A stretch of DNA of 64,000 nucleotides from an uncultured Pedosphaera sp. (GTDB lineage Bacteria; Verrucomicrobiota; Verrucomicrobiia; Limisphaerales; Pedosphaeraceae): contig CAIXFN010000067.1 in NCBI GenBank assembly GCA_903918755.1, forward strand, positions 1 to 64,000, read 5' to 3'. This document shows, one piece after another, positions 26,981 through 35,904 of this stretch (positions are counted from its first letter, which is position 1; each line of letters begins with the position of its first letter). The position numbers and the translations under genes were made by a program. Under the pieces are notes generated by a model that did not search any database, was not told where the DNA came from, and saw only the letters and a program-made list of their open reading frames with translations.

Positions 26981-27613
26981 TTACGAGAACCGATCGTTCG
27001 TAAAGGGATCCGCGGTGTTGGAATACCCTCGGACTTCCCAAAATCCCAGTTTGTCGTGGTCCGTGAACGTTATCTCCCGGATGAATTTGGCCCCTTTCCA
27101 GGCATACCGCTTGGGCAAAATCACCCGCGCCGGGGCCCCGTGGTCCCGCGTCAGGGGTTTACCGTTCCACGAATGGGCGATGAGCACATCATCATCCAGA
27201 CACGCCGCCAAGGGATTATTCGTGGTGTAACCATCGTAAGCTTTGAAGAGCACATGGGTCGCCTCCGGTTTGGGCTTCACCAGCTCCGCCAGGGTAAAAA
27301 ACGCCACCCCTTCAAATTCCATGTCAAACTGGCTCCAAGTAGTTACGCAATGAAAATCACTGACATCCTTGAATTGGGGCAGCTTCATGAATTGCGGCCA
27401 CGTTAACGCTATCGGGTTTTCCACCAGGCCCGAGATCTTCAATTCCCATTGGTCCAAGGGGATTTCCGGGCGGACTCCCAGATCCAGTACGGGAAAATTA
27501 TGCACCTCCCGTTGTCCCGGCGGAAGGCGGTCGCCGGAACGTGCCGCTGGCTTGGCCTGACCGGACATTTTTCGGGCCCAGCGTTCTTTGGCGGCAATGT
27601 ATGATTCTTTCAT
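26981..27613 (-). CDS. sulfite oxidase-like molybdopterin oxidoreductase
   Basis: A 210-aa protein made only of the molybdopterin-binding domain of the sulfite oxidase/MsrP family. The molybdenum-ligand cysteine is in DFHCVTTWS (Cys89). LTRDHGAPAR and WKGAKFIREI are typical cofactor-contacting blocks. No signal or Tat peptide is visible, so it is predicted to be cytoplasmic, unlike MsrP. The start at 27613 has an AAGGA ribosome-binding site. It lies 11 bp upstream of the cysteine desulfurase and 51 bp after btpA on the same strand. Substrate unknown. Confidence 0.85.
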   Translation of the reverse strand: MKESYIAAKERWARKMSGQAKPAARSGDRLPPGQREVHNFPVLDLGVRPEIPLDQWELKISGLVENPIALTWPQFMKLPQFKDVSDFHCVTTWSQFDMEFEGVAFFTLAELVKPKPEATHVLFKAYDGYTTNNPLAACLDDDVLIAHSWNGKPLTRDHGAPARVILPKRYAWKGAKFIREITFTDHDKLGFWEVRGYSNTADPFTNDRFS

Positions 27614-27664
27614 CAGCAATCCTTGGGCGTGAATCTGGCGGAACCCGGTCTCCAAATCAAGGGA

Positions 27665-28462
27665 CTATTCGCCACGGGCAGCCCGTAGAAACTCAGCCAC
27701 CCGTTCCGCCTCCAATGGCTGGTCCCATCGGCTATTCTGTTTGCACGCGGAGCCGACGATAAAACCGTCCGCCACTTCCCGAAACTTCCGAATATTGTCC
27801 TTATCCACCCCCGAACCCAGGAGCACCGGCAGTTTCGTCGTCGCTTTGGCCGCCACCACATCTTCCGGCGTGGGTGGGTGGCCGGTTGCCGGACCGGTCA
27901 CAATCACGGCATCCGCCCGCATGAATTCCGCTGCGGCGGCCGTTTCCCCCAGCGAAATATCCGCCGTGATCGCATGGGAGGAGTGCTTCTTTTTAATATC
28001 CGCCCAGATCTGGATGTGCTCCGCGCCAATGTGTTTGCGATAGCGCAGCAACTCGGCCGCGCAGGAATTGATGAATCCTTCGTCAGCCACATGGGCGAAC
28101 GCAAACCCTTCCACCCGAACCCAATCCAGCCCGCTGGCGAGCGCCACGGCCACTGCCTCACGGTTGGCCGCCGCCAGGATCTGCATCCCCGTGACGCCCC
28201 CGAATTCCGTCTTCACCGCCTGGCCGATGATGGCCATGGCGGCGACAATCTCCGGCCCCACGGTTCCGCGCAGATAGGGAACGTCATGCATATTCTCGAC
28301 CGCCACCCCGTCCATTCCCGCTTCGCGGTAAATCCGGGCTTCGATCACGGCTTGGGCGACAATCTGGCGCAAGGGCAGCCTCCCTGCCGGCGTCCCGGGC
28401 AGGGCCCCGACGTGAATCATCCCAATCGCCGGGCGGGCTACTTTAAAGAGGTTTGGGTTCAT
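27665..28462 (-). CDS. BtpA/SgcQ-family TIM-barrel protein
   Basis: A 265-aa protein of the BtpA family, named for a factor stabilising photosystem I in cyanobacteria but widespread in non-photosynthetic bacteria, where its enzymatic role is unclear. Blocks GMIHVGALPGTP, DGVAVENMHDVP and VLLGSGVDKDN are characteristic of this TIM-barrel family. It is the first gene of a minus-strand run with the molybdoenzyme and the desulfurase, and is divergent from nrdR. Photosynthesis is not implied. Confidence 0.85.
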   Translation of the reverse strand: MNPNLFKVARPAIGMIHVGALPGTPAGRLPLRQIVAQAVIEARIYREAGMDGVAVENMHDVPYLRGTVGPEIVAAMAIIGQAVKTEFGGVTGMQILAAANREAVAVALASGLDWVRVEGFAFAHVADEGFINSCAAELLRYRKHIGAEHIQIWADIKKKHSSHAITADISLGETAAAAEFMRADAVIVTGPATGHPPTPEDVVAAKATTKLPVLLGSGVDKDNIRKFREVADGFIVGSACKQNSRWDQPLEAERVAEFLRAARGE

Positions 28463-28542
28463 TCGTTAATGTTATCGTTATCGTTGACAATAAACGAGGC
28501 AAGCCTTGACCGGCCTACATTTTGTATGGTATCTGCTGTACA

Positions 28543-28558
28543 CCACTATTACAAGTGG
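28543..28558. promoter_or_regulatory. palindrome upstream of nrdR
   Basis: CCACT (28543-28547) and AGTGG (28554-28558) flank ATTACA, 12 bp before the nrdR ATG. It could be an autoregulatory operator. It does not match the NrdR-box consensus well. Confidence 0.3.
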
Positions 28559-28569
28559 CCGTGTCTATT

Positions 28570-29028
28570 ATGCGTTGCCCGAAATGCGGCTGTCAGGATG
28601 ATAAGGTGATCGATTCGCGTGCCTCCCGTGAGGGCGCCACGATTCGCCGCCGCCGCCAATGCATCGCTTGCGGACATCGATTCACAACTTACGAGGAAGT
28701 GGAGCGTGAGGGCCTGATGGTGGTCAAACGCGACGGGCGGCGCGAAGAGTTTTCCCGTGAAAAACTGCTATCGGGTCTGCGCAAAGCCTGCCAGAAACGG
28801 CCCATCAGCCCGCAGGTCATTGATGATCTGCTGGAGAAAATTGCGAATGAAATTCAGGACAAATATGACCGGGAAGTGCCCGGCTCGGTCATTGGCGAAC
28901 GGGTGATGACGGGACTGCGGGAAATTGACCAGGTGGCTTACGTTCGCTTTGCCAGTGTGTACCGGCGGTTCCAGGAAGCAACCGACTTCGTGCAGGAAGT
29001 CAAAAAGCTGGAGGACAACACCCCATGA
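28570..29028 (+). CDS. nrdR: ribonucleotide reductase regulator NrdR
   Basis: A 152-aa ATP/dATP-sensing repressor of ribonucleotide reductase genes. The zinc ribbon is at residues 3-34 (CPKCG ... CIACGHRFTTYE) and the ATP-cone occupies about 49-140 (KRDGRREEFSREKLLSGL). The start is ATG at 28570, directly at the zinc ribbon. Its stop overlaps the start of the unknown gene at 29025 as ATGA, so the two are translationally coupled. No nrd structural genes lie in the window. Confidence 0.95.
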   Translation: MRCPKCGCQDDKVIDSRASREGATIRRRRQCIACGHRFTTYEEVEREGLMVVKRDGRREEFSREKLLSGLRKACQKRPISPQVIDDLLEKIANEIQDKYDREVPGSVIGERVMTGLREIDQVAYVRFASVYRRFQEATDFVQEVKKLEDNTP

Positions 29029-29639
29029 TACTGTTGGCTGAAGACTGTCTCGTGTTCGAAACCGCGAGTGGCGAGGGCGTCCCCTTTTCCGCCGAGATGA
29101 TTTCGGTGGAGCTGATCGGCGACACCGAAGGGGCATTTGATCCCGATTTTGTCCGCCACGCCGCTGCCGCTGTCTTCCATTATTTCCGCAACGAGCTGGG
29201 GCGCACGACGGTCACCGTCGCCGAATTCACCGAAGCGCTGGAGAAAGTCCTCCGCGGTACCCCCCTCGTCAAACCCGACGTGGTCGCCAGTCCCATTGCT
29301 CCCCTGCCTCCCGAACCCTCTCCGGGGCTTACGGCTCCACCCGTATACGCTGAAATGGCTGGCGTGGTCCCCTCGGATCTTTCCCTTTTGGCGGGCGAGA
29401 CCGGCGAAGGCGGGGAACTGCTCTTTTTTCCCCGGTTGCGTGACGAACTCCGCGCCCGCCTGCGGCAAACCCCGCAAGTGCTCTGCTTTCAGGGTCTGCG
29501 TCCCTGTGTCAAACAACTCGTCGGCACCCGCCGCTGGTCCCCGCGTTGCCAGGTCCTGCAGGATCAGATCGTGGAATACCTGCGCCATTGCGTTAGTCAG
29601 GAATCCGCCGGAGCCCCTTGTTCCCTCATGGTCAAATAA
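29025..29639 (+). CDS. hypothetical protein coupled to NrdR
   Basis: A 204-aa protein I do not recognise. Residues 1-85 form a compact alpha/beta-looking domain (FDPDFVRHAAAAVFHYFRNE), 86-120 are a Pro-rich linker, and 121-204 a second helical part with several Cys residues (VLCFQGLRPCVKQLVG). No signal peptide or membrane segment. The ATGA overlap with nrdR suggests a functional link, perhaps in nucleotide sensing, but this is inference from position. It is followed 27 bp later by the HIT-protein gene. Confidence 0.65.
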   Translation: MILLAEDCLVFETASGEGVPFSAEMISVELIGDTEGAFDPDFVRHAAAAVFHYFRNELGRTTVTVAEFTEALEKVLRGTPLVKPDVVASPIAPLPPEPSPGLTAPPVYAEMAGVVPSDLSLLAGETGEGGELLFFPRLRDELRARLRQTPQVLCFQGLRPCVKQLVGTRRWSPRCQVLQDQIVEYLRHCVSQESAGAPCSLMVK

Positions 29640-29666
29640 GCTCTGGACCGCCCTGTCACCCTTGCC

Positions 29667-30005
29667 ATGACCCTCTTTGAAAAAATCATCGCCCGCCAGA
29701 TCCCGGCTGACATTGTCTATGAGGACGATCTAATCCTCGCTTTCCGCGATATCCACCCCCAGGCCCCTGTTCACGTCCTGATCATCCCGAAAATACCTCT
29801 GGGCCGAATCGGTTTGGCGACCGCCGAACATGAAACACTCCTTGGGCACCTCCTGTTAAAGGCCGCCACGATCGCCCAACAACTTGGGGTAGCGGACTCC
29901 GGCTATCGCCTCGTCATCAACAATGGTCCCAACGCCGGCGAATCCGTTCCGCACCTCCATTGCCACCTCCTCGGCGGTCGCACCCTCACTTGGCCCCCGG
30001 GCTAA
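29667..30005 (+). CDS. HIT-family (HinT-like) nucleotide hydrolase
   Basis: A 112-aa histidine-triad protein, predicted purine nucleoside phosphoramidase. The HxHxH triad is HLHCHLLGG (His96, 98, 100), and the N-terminal TLFEKIIARQIPADIVYED is typical of HinT. Cytosolic. It is the third gene of the nrdR run. Confidence 0.92.
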   Translation: MTLFEKIIARQIPADIVYEDDLILAFRDIHPQAPVHVLIIPKIPLGRIGLATAEHETLLGHLLLKAATIAQQLGVADSGYRLVINNGPNAGESVPHLHCHLLGGRTLTWPPG

Positions 30006-30035
30006 GTCAGCAAAAATTTCTCTCCCAAAAACCGC

Positions 30036-30063
30036 TTGCCATTCCCCGCCGCTCGCCTAGACT
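30036..30063 (+). promoter_or_regulatory. promoter of tRNA-Ser
   Basis: TTGCCA (30036-30041), a 16-bp spacer and TAGACT (30058-30063), 21 bp before the mature tRNA 5' end. Confidence 0.55.
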
Positions 30064-30084
30064 GCCCACCGGTCGCCTTGCGCT

Positions 30085-30174
30085 GGAGAGATGGCTGAGT
30101 GGCCTAAAGCGCAGGTTTGCTAAACCTGTGAAGGAGTAATCCTTCCGAGGGTTCGAATCCCTCTCTCTCCGCCA
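30085..30174 (+). tRNA. tRNA-Ser (anticodon GCT)
   Basis: A 90-nt class II tRNA with a 7-bp acceptor stem (GGAGAGA/TCTCTCC), long variable arm, T-arm GTTCGAATC, and encoded CCA end. The anticodon GCT is at 30119-30121 and reads AGC/AGU serine codons. A run of six T follows. The rest of the gap to mfd (30180-30357) holds only a short GGCGG/CCGCC hairpin. Confidence 0.95.
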
Positions 30175-30357
30175 TTTTTTTCCGCCGGTGGCGGCGGCTT
30201 TCCCGGCGCACCAATCACTCCTGAGGATCGCTTCCATCCCCTTTATCGGCCATCATGGGCAACCCGTTTGGTGCAGACCTTTTCACTTGCAAGGCTCTTT
30301 TGCTGTGGTTTTCGCTTGCTCAACCCTCCAGTTGCGAAAGATTTGCCGGTTTCCACC

Positions 30358-33300
30358 TCACAAAGACAGCAGCAACCGTTTGATCTCCTTCAGTCGGGGC
30401 GAGGCACCCTTTTTGCTCAGGCGGGGAAATTTACCCCCGATCGTGAGCAAGTCGTTTTGCCGGGTCAGCATCAGTTTGTCCTCTTTAACTTCGACGGAGG
30501 TTACCCCTTTTTCCGCCGCCAGGATTTTCAATTCCCCTACCAATAGAAGCAATTCCACGGCGGCGGGCAGGGGACCAAATCGATCGCGCATTTCCGCGGC
30601 CAATCGTTCCAGCGCGGGCTTTTCCGTGGCTTGCGCCAGTTTGCGATACACCTCGATCCGTCCCCGCGCATCGCTGATATAGGACAACGGCAGGTAAGCC
30701 GGCGCCCGCGTCACGGGTCCAGTATTGGCCCGCTCGTTCGGGTTGGTCTTCGGCTTCGCGACAAAAGTTGCCACTTCTCGCGGAATCTCGATGGTAAAAT
30801 CCGCCGCCGGCACCGGGGCATCAAAAGCGGACGGCGCCGTCGGACCGGTTTCCTCCGCGGGATTCAGCGCCAGAAAATCGATCCGCATTTGCACCTCGAT
30901 CCGCGGTTTGACCTTTTCCCCTTTTAACGCAGCGACACTCTGCTTGAGCAATTGGCAATAGAGATCAAAGCCCACCGCCGTGATCTGGCCGCTCTGCTCT
31001 GGCCCCAGCATATTCCCCGCGCCGCGAATTTCCAGGTCGCGCATGGCAATTTTGAAACCGCTGCCCAGGGTGGAGTATTGCTTCAGCGCCGAGATTCGCT
31101 TGCGCGCATCCGCCAGCAGGCCCGCATGCCGCGGCAGCAACAGGTAGGCGTAAGCCTGGTGTTTGTAACGACCCACCCGTCCCCGCAATTGATAAAGATC
31201 GCTCAAACCAAAACGGTCGGCGCGATCGATCAGGATGGTGTTGGCATTCGGAATATCCAGCCCGCTTTCAATGATTGTCGTCGAGAGCAGAACATCCGCA
31301 TCGCCGTTGATAAACTGCGTCATGATCTCTTCCAGGTGCTCGGGCTCCATCTGGCCGTGCCCCACGATGATGCGGGCGCGCGGTACCAGCGTCCGCAACT
31401 TGTCCGCCATCGTCTCGATGGTGCTGACGCGGTTGTGCAAGAAGAACACCTGCCCCCCGCGGTTTAGTTCGCGCTGGATGGCATCGCGCACCAACCGCTC
31501 GTCATACTGGGCCACAATCGTTTCGACCGGCAAGCGGTCCTGAGGCGCGGTCTCAATCGTGCTCATGTCCCGCGCGCCCGTGAGCGCCAGGTAGAGCGTC
31601 CGTGGAATGGGGGTGGCGCTCAGCGTCAACACGTCCACCAGCCGCCGGAGTTGCTTGAATTTCTCCTTGTGTAAAACCCCAAAGCGCTGTTCCTCGTCGA
31701 TGACCACCAGTCCCAGATCTTTGAAGGCAATGTCCTTCTGCAACAAGCGGTGCGTGCCGATCACAATGTCCACGCCGCCCAGTGGCAAATCGTGGACCAC
31801 TTGTTTACGCTCCCGCGGCGTGCGAAAACGGGAAAGCAACTCCACCCGCACCGGATAATCCGCCATGCGCTCGCGGAAGGTGTTGAAATGTTGCTGCGCG
31901 AGCACGGTTGTCGGCACCAGGATGGCCACTTGTCGCCCGCCCATCACCGCCTTGAAGGCCGCGCGAATGGCCACTTCAGTTTTGCCAAACCCCACGTCGC
32001 CGCAAATCAACCGGTCCATCGGCTTCGGCCGTTCCATATCGGCCTTGGCTTCTTGGATCGCTTTCAACTGATCACGCGTCTCCTCGTAAAGAAATGCCCC
32101 CTCAAATTCGCGCTGCCAGGCGTTGTCGGGTGGAAAGGAATGGCCGGGCTGGGACTCGCGCGCCGCTTGAATGGCCAGCAACTCACTGGCCACATCCCGC
32201 ACTGCCGCTTCCGCTTCGGCTTTTGCCTTGGCCCAGCGCGTGCCGCCGAGGGTGTTCAGGTGCGGGCGGGCTTTTCCGGCGCCCACATATTTGCTGACGA
32301 GGTGCGCCTCCGTGACCGGCACATAAAGTTTGGGTGCCGTCTGGCCGGGTTCGTGCGGCGCATACTCGATCACCAGGCATTCCTGCCCTGTGTCCCCGGC
32401 GGTGGCGTGATCCGCCGGCCGCCGGCCCGCCGCCAAGGGCAACACCTGCAAGCCCTGGTAACGCCCGATCCCATGCTGCAAATGCACCACGAAATCGCCT
32501 TCCTCCAATTCCGTGAAATCAATGTCCAACGCTGAACGGGCTGCCTGCGCATGCGGCGATTTCATCCGCCGCGGCCGCTGGACTTTGTAGCGGCCAAAAA
32601 TCTCCGCATCGGTCACCACCACAAGTTTGGCCGCGTCCCACACAAAACCGCGACTCAATGCTCCCAGTTGTAAATCCAGCGGAAAATCCGGACCAAACCC
32701 GTAATCCCGCCAGATTTCCGCGAACCGATCCCGTTCGCCGGCATTATTGCAAAACACCCGTACGGTATAACCCTGGCGCGCCCAACGATGCAGTTGCGCG
32801 AAGAATTCCCGCCGCTGGGCTTCCGCAATTTGCGGCTCCGGGGCCGTTGGGCCGAGCGGACGGTACGCATCCAGCGAGACCAGTTCCAGCTCTGGCGCCC
32901 TGATGGCCGCGGGTTCCGCAGGCGTTTCCGGGGCTGCCTCATCCGTCTGTACTTCCGCCTCCATGCCCGACTCTGGAAAAGCTTCCCTCGCCAGCTCCGT
33001 GACCTCAATAGTAGTCATGCCCTGTTCCTTCGCTTGGGCTTGAAATTGCTCCCACGGCAGAAAGAACGGATCGCCCGCCGGCACCTGGGTGGCGTATTGG
33101 GCCGCGCTCTCCATCAACCGATCCGGTTCAAAGGCCAGGAGAATCGTTTCCGGTGGCAGGTATTCCAGCAAAGTAGCCAGGGGTGCGGATTGTCCGTCCC
33201 GCGACCGCAGAATACCCAACTCACCCCCGGGGGGCAGTATGATGGATTCTACCGGCTCGCGGGAGATTTGGGTGGCCGGATCAAAATATCGCAGAGATTC

Positions 33301-33978
33301 CAGTTCATCGCCGAAGAATTCCAACCGAACCGGCCAGGGGCTGGTCAGAGGATAGGCATCTAAAATACCGCCCCGGAGCGCGATCTCCCCCTTTTGCGAA
33401 ACTTGCGCTTCCGGTTCGTAACCTTGGGCTTCGAGCCACTCAATCAAATCGAGCGGTTCGATCCGGTCCCCCCGAAATAATACCCGCGTCCGTTCGCGGA
33501 TGGTGGCTGCCGGGAAGGTGCGTTGGACGACCGCGGCCACGCTGGCCAGGATGATTGGCTGCGAAACACCCGTCGCTGTCGGCCTTGCCGCGAGTGCGAT
33601 CAATACCTCCAGGCGTTCGCTGATGACGTCCGCATGGGGCAGCTTGGATTCATGCGGGAGGATTTCCCAGGCGGGATAAAACAGCGGTTCCAACTCTTTC
33701 GGCGTCGGGGTTTCGGGAGCCGGTGAAGTTGTCCCGGTCGTCATCCGCAGCCAGGTGGTCAGGTCTTGCTGGAAACTTTCCTGCACCTTGAGGCTTTCCA
33801 CCACGACGAGCAGCGGCCGGTTCGGAAACAACATCCGGAGCAGGGCGGCCATAAACGGTTGGGCGGCCGCTGCCACGCCCGCAAGCGACAACACGCCCCC
33901 CGCCGCCACTCGCTGCGCCAATAATTGGGCTGCGGGGGTCGGCAATAGGCTGGTCAGCAGGTTGTTGCCCTTAACCAT
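30358..33978 (-). CDS. mfd: transcription-repair coupling factor
   Basis: A 1206-aa ATPase that displaces stalled RNA polymerase and recruits UvrA to lesions on transcribed strands. Domains in order: UvrB-like N-terminal region, CarD-like RNA-polymerase interaction domain (GDFVVHLQHGIGRYQGL), RecG-like helicase with Walker A GDVGFGKTEVA and DEEQRFGV, TRG motif region, and the C-terminal D7 domain. The ATG at 33978 was preferred to a TTG nine codons upstream. An Ala/Glu-rich insertion near residues 345-365 is not general in the family. Confidence 0.95.
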   Translation of the reverse strand: MVKGNNLLTSLLPTPAAQLLAQRVAAGGVLSLAGVAAAAQPFMAALLRMLFPNRPLLVVVESLKVQESFQQDLTTWLRMTTGTTSPAPETPTPKELEPLFYPAWEILPHESKLPHADVISERLEVLIALAARPTATGVSQPIILASVAAVVQRTFPAATIRERTRVLFRGDRIEPLDLIEWLEAQGYEPEAQVSQKGEIALRGGILDAYPLTSPWPVRLEFFGDELESLRYFDPATQISREPVESIILPPGGELGILRSRDGQSAPLATLLEYLPPETILLAFEPDRLMESAAQYATQVPAGDPFFLPWEQFQAQAKEQGMTTIEVTELAREAFPESGMEAEVQTDEAAPETPAEPAAIRAPELELVSLDAYRPLGPTAPEPQIAEAQRREFFAQLHRWARQGYTVRVFCNNAGERDRFAEIWRDYGFGPDFPLDLQLGALSRGFVWDAAKLVVVTDAEIFGRYKVQRPRRMKSPHAQAARSALDIDFTELEEGDFVVHLQHGIGRYQGLQVLPLAAGRRPADHATAGDTGQECLVIEYAPHEPGQTAPKLYVPVTEAHLVSKYVGAGKARPHLNTLGGTRWAKAKAEAEAAVRDVASELLAIQAARESQPGHSFPPDNAWQREFEGAFLYEETRDQLKAIQEAKADMERPKPMDRLICGDVGFGKTEVAIRAAFKAVMGGRQVAILVPTTVLAQQHFNTFRERMADYPVRVELLSRFRTPRERKQVVHDLPLGGVDIVIGTHRLLQKDIAFKDLGLVVIDEEQRFGVLHKEKFKQLRRLVDVLTLSATPIPRTLYLALTGARDMSTIETAPQDRLPVETIVAQYDERLVRDAIQRELNRGGQVFFLHNRVSTIETMADKLRTLVPRARIIVGHGQMEPEHLEEIMTQFINGDADVLLSTTIIESGLDIPNANTILIDRADRFGLSDLYQLRGRVGRYKHQAYAYLLLPRHAGLLADARKRISALKQYSTLGSGFKIAMRDLEIRGAGNMLGPEQSGQITAVGFDLYCQLLKQSVAALKGEKVKPRIEVQMRIDFLALNPAEETGPTAPSAFDAPVPAADFTIEIPREVATFVAKPKTNPNERANTGPVTRAPAYLPLSYISDARGRIEVYRKLAQATEKPALERLAAEMRDRFGPLPAAVELLLLVGELKILAAEKGVTSVEVKEDKLMLTRQNDLLTIGGKFPRLSKKGASPRLKEIKRLLLSL

Positions 33979-34051
33979 GGAAGTGGGTGGCGCCAAGTGA
34001 CCCAAAAGGTTGCAGGCATGTGGTCAAACGTCAAGCGGGCTCGCTTCCGGC

Positions 34052-34080
34052 TGGTCATGGCCACCGTTTGAACTTACCCT
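34052..34080 (+). promoter_or_regulatory. leaderless-type promoter of the zinc-ribbon gene
   Basis: TGGTCA (34052-34057), a 17-bp spacer, TACCCT (34075-34080), then six bases to the ATG. Confidence 0.4.
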
Positions 34081-34086
34081 TTCCCC

Positions 34087-34383
34087 ATGACACGTCACTG
34101 CCATAAATGCGGTTGGGAATGGTCATTGGCCGGTTTGCCGGGCCGGAGCGAAAGCTGCCACCAATGCGGCGCGGATCTCCGTGTGTGCCTGAACTGCGTC
34201 AGTTACGATGCCCGCGTTGCCCACCAATGCCGGGATCGCCGCGCCGAGCCCGATTTCGATAAACACGTCGGCACCTTCTGCGAATATTTCGACTTCAAAC
34301 GCCGGGATTGGGTACCCACCGAAGTGAAAAACACCCGGGAGGACGCCGCCCGGGAGAAGTTGAAGAAGTTGTTCGGCGATTAA
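34087..34383 (+). CDS. small zinc-ribbon-like protein of unknown function
   Basis: A 98-aa cytosolic protein. Paired cysteines CHKCGWEW (5-8), CHQCG (25-28), CLNC (33-36) and further Cys/His at HQC and FCEYF suggest two zinc sites. Block LRVCLNCVSYD is shared with uncharacterised small bacterial proteins. The C-terminus is a charged helix. It is divergent from mfd and convergent with the cyclophilin gene. Confidence 0.65.
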   Translation: MTRHCHKCGWEWSLAGLPGRSESCHQCGADLRVCLNCVSYDARVAHQCRDRRAEPDFDKHVGTFCEYFDFKRRDWVPTEVKNTREDAAREKLKKLFGD

Positions 34384-34393
34384 ACCCGGCAGA

Positions 34394-35335
34394 TCACTTG
34401 CCCACCGGCCGCACCGGCAATGGCACGGCACTGATATCGATGCGCCCGGCCGGAACGTGATACCACTCATCCCGGCGATTGCGTCGCGATTCCACCAATT
34501 GCTGAAACAACACGGTATCGGTCCGCAACAACTCCAGCGGGATCCGCTCCGCGACCGGCACATCCGCCACCACCCGCAACGATTTGATGGGCACCCGCTG
34601 TTCCGGTCGCTCGTAGAAACCCATCGCTGCCGTGCCGCGGGGCAGGGTGGTCAATAATTCCATTCCCTGGATCACCCGCCCCAGCAAGGTGACATTGCGA
34701 TCCAGGTTCCGGGGTGCCTGGCCGATGCACACATACAGCTCGGCTCCGCCCCCGCTGTCCAGCGCCACATCCCGGCCGGCACCCACCATGCCGTAAGTGT
34801 GGATAAGCCAGGTTCGGCCCGCCTTGGGATCGCGGGCGATTGGAAAACCGCTGGCAAAACCCACTTCCGGCGCGTAAACATCCCCATCGGGCAAGCGGGT
34901 GAAACCCAGGGAATCCTCCCAAGTCCGATCAAATTCCGGTGCGAGCGTGGGGCGCGCCGTTTTGATTTTCCGCGCCAGCGCCGGCTTCTCCGCCTCCGGA
35001 TCGCCCCATTGCACCACGTAATTCTCCTGCGCGCGCAAGATGGCCAATCCGTCATAGTAATGCTCGCGGGCCAGGGCTTTCACATTCGCCACATGCTTTG
35101 GCGCGAAGGTGGGTGCCAATTCGATGATGACCCGCCCGGCGGTCAGGTCCATATAAAGGGTATTCTCCGGGTCCAATTGTCGCCAGTCACCCGGCTTCGA
35201 CGCCTTCAACAGGTCCGCCATCGTCGGCGACTTCGGGGTCGCGCTGTCCGCGCCGTGCCCCGTCACAACGCTCATCACGGCCAGCCCGATGGCCACGAAT
35301 AAAAACCAACCGCCCTGACAAATTGATCGTTTCAT
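34394..35335 (-). CDS. periplasmic cyclophilin-type peptidyl-prolyl isomerase
   Basis: A 313-aa exported protein. The signal peptide is at about residues 1-28 (a hydrophobic core before TGHGAD). The cyclophilin domain spans about 60-260, recognisable by [41 protein letters not shown] and [17 protein letters not shown]-like blocks. Catalytic Arg/Phe positions are less conserved than in small cyclophilins. The ATG at 35335 has GGAAAG upstream. It is divergent from the PadR gene. Confidence 0.85.
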   Translation of the reverse strand: MKRSICQGGWFLFVAIGLAVMSVVTGHGADSATPKSPTMADLLKASKPGDWRQLDPENTLYMDLTAGRVIIELAPTFAPKHVANVKALAREHYYDGLAILRAQENYVVQWGDPEAEKPALARKIKTARPTLAPEFDRTWEDSLGFTRLPDGDVYAPEVGFASGFPIARDPKAGRTWLIHTYGMVGAGRDVALDSGGGAELYVCIGQAPRNLDRNVTLLGRVIQGMELLTTLPRGTAAMGFYERPEQRVPIKSLRVVADVPVAERIPLELLRTDTVLFQQLVESRRNRRDEWYHVPAGRIDISAVPLPVRPVGK

Positions 35336-35444
35336 GGAATTGCTTTCCGATTGGTGGGCGACGTTTCCGCCCCATCGAGTCTGGGTGAATCTTTCGGAAT
35401 TCCCGTCTCTCCGTCCAGTGAAACCATCCCTGAAAGATTTTCGT

Positions 35445-35472
35445 TTGACAGAAAAAAAAAGAGGATTAATAT
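35445..35472 (+). promoter_or_regulatory. strong promoter of the PadR-Wzz operon
   Basis: Perfect -35 TTGACA (35445-35450), 16-bp A-rich spacer and TAATAT (35467-35472). GTAACA occurs twice just downstream (near 35477 and 35492) and may be part of a PadR operator. Confidence 0.65.
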
Positions 35473-35511
35473 ATCCGTAACAGATAGAGTTGTAACAATG
35501 ATAGATCAACT

Positions 35512-35904
35512 ATGATTTGCCCGTCTTCCACTCCCAATCCTGCAGAGTTGCTGCCCCTGACCCCGGCGGTCTTCCACGTGCTGCTGGCCTTGGCCGATTC
35601 GGAGCTCCATGGTTATGCGATCATGCAGGAGGTGACCACCACCACCCGGGGTGCGCTCAAACTGGGGCCGGGGACATTATATGGCACTATTAAACGGCTG
35701 CTGGCCATCGGCCTGATCGAGGAATCCGACCAACGCCCTGATCCGCAACTGGATGACGAGCGCCGTCGTTATTATCGGCTGACGGGTCTGGGGCAACGGA
35801 CGCTGGCCGCCGAGGTGGCCAGATATGAAGAGGTCCTGACAGCCACCCGGCGCAAGCGCCTGTTTGCCAATCCCGCGCCGCTGAATACTGGAGGCAATTG
35901 CTAA
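35512..35904 (+). CDS. PadR-family transcriptional regulator
   Basis: A 130-aa regulator with a winged HTH: LTPAVFHVLLALADSELHGYAIMQEV, then GPGTLYGTIKRLLAIGLIEES, followed by a short coiled-coil dimerisation tail. PadR proteins of this branch usually repress a neighbouring membrane-protein gene. Its stop (TAA) overlaps the next gene's ATG, so both are co-translated. Confidence 0.9.
   Translation: MICPSSTPNPAELLPLTPAVFHVLLALADSELHGYAIMQEVTTTTRGALKLGPGTLYGTIKRLLAIGLIEESDQRPDPQLDDERRRYYRLTGLGQRTLAAEVARYEEVLTATRRKRLFANPAPLNTGGNC

Noticed and set aside
27665-28462. Photosynthesis-related role of the BtpA protein
   Set aside because: The family is common in non-photosynthetic bacteria and no photosynthesis genes are present.
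30085-30357. Integration site at tRNA-Ser
   Set aside because: There is no integrase, no repeat of the tRNA 3' end and normal housekeeping genes on both sides.
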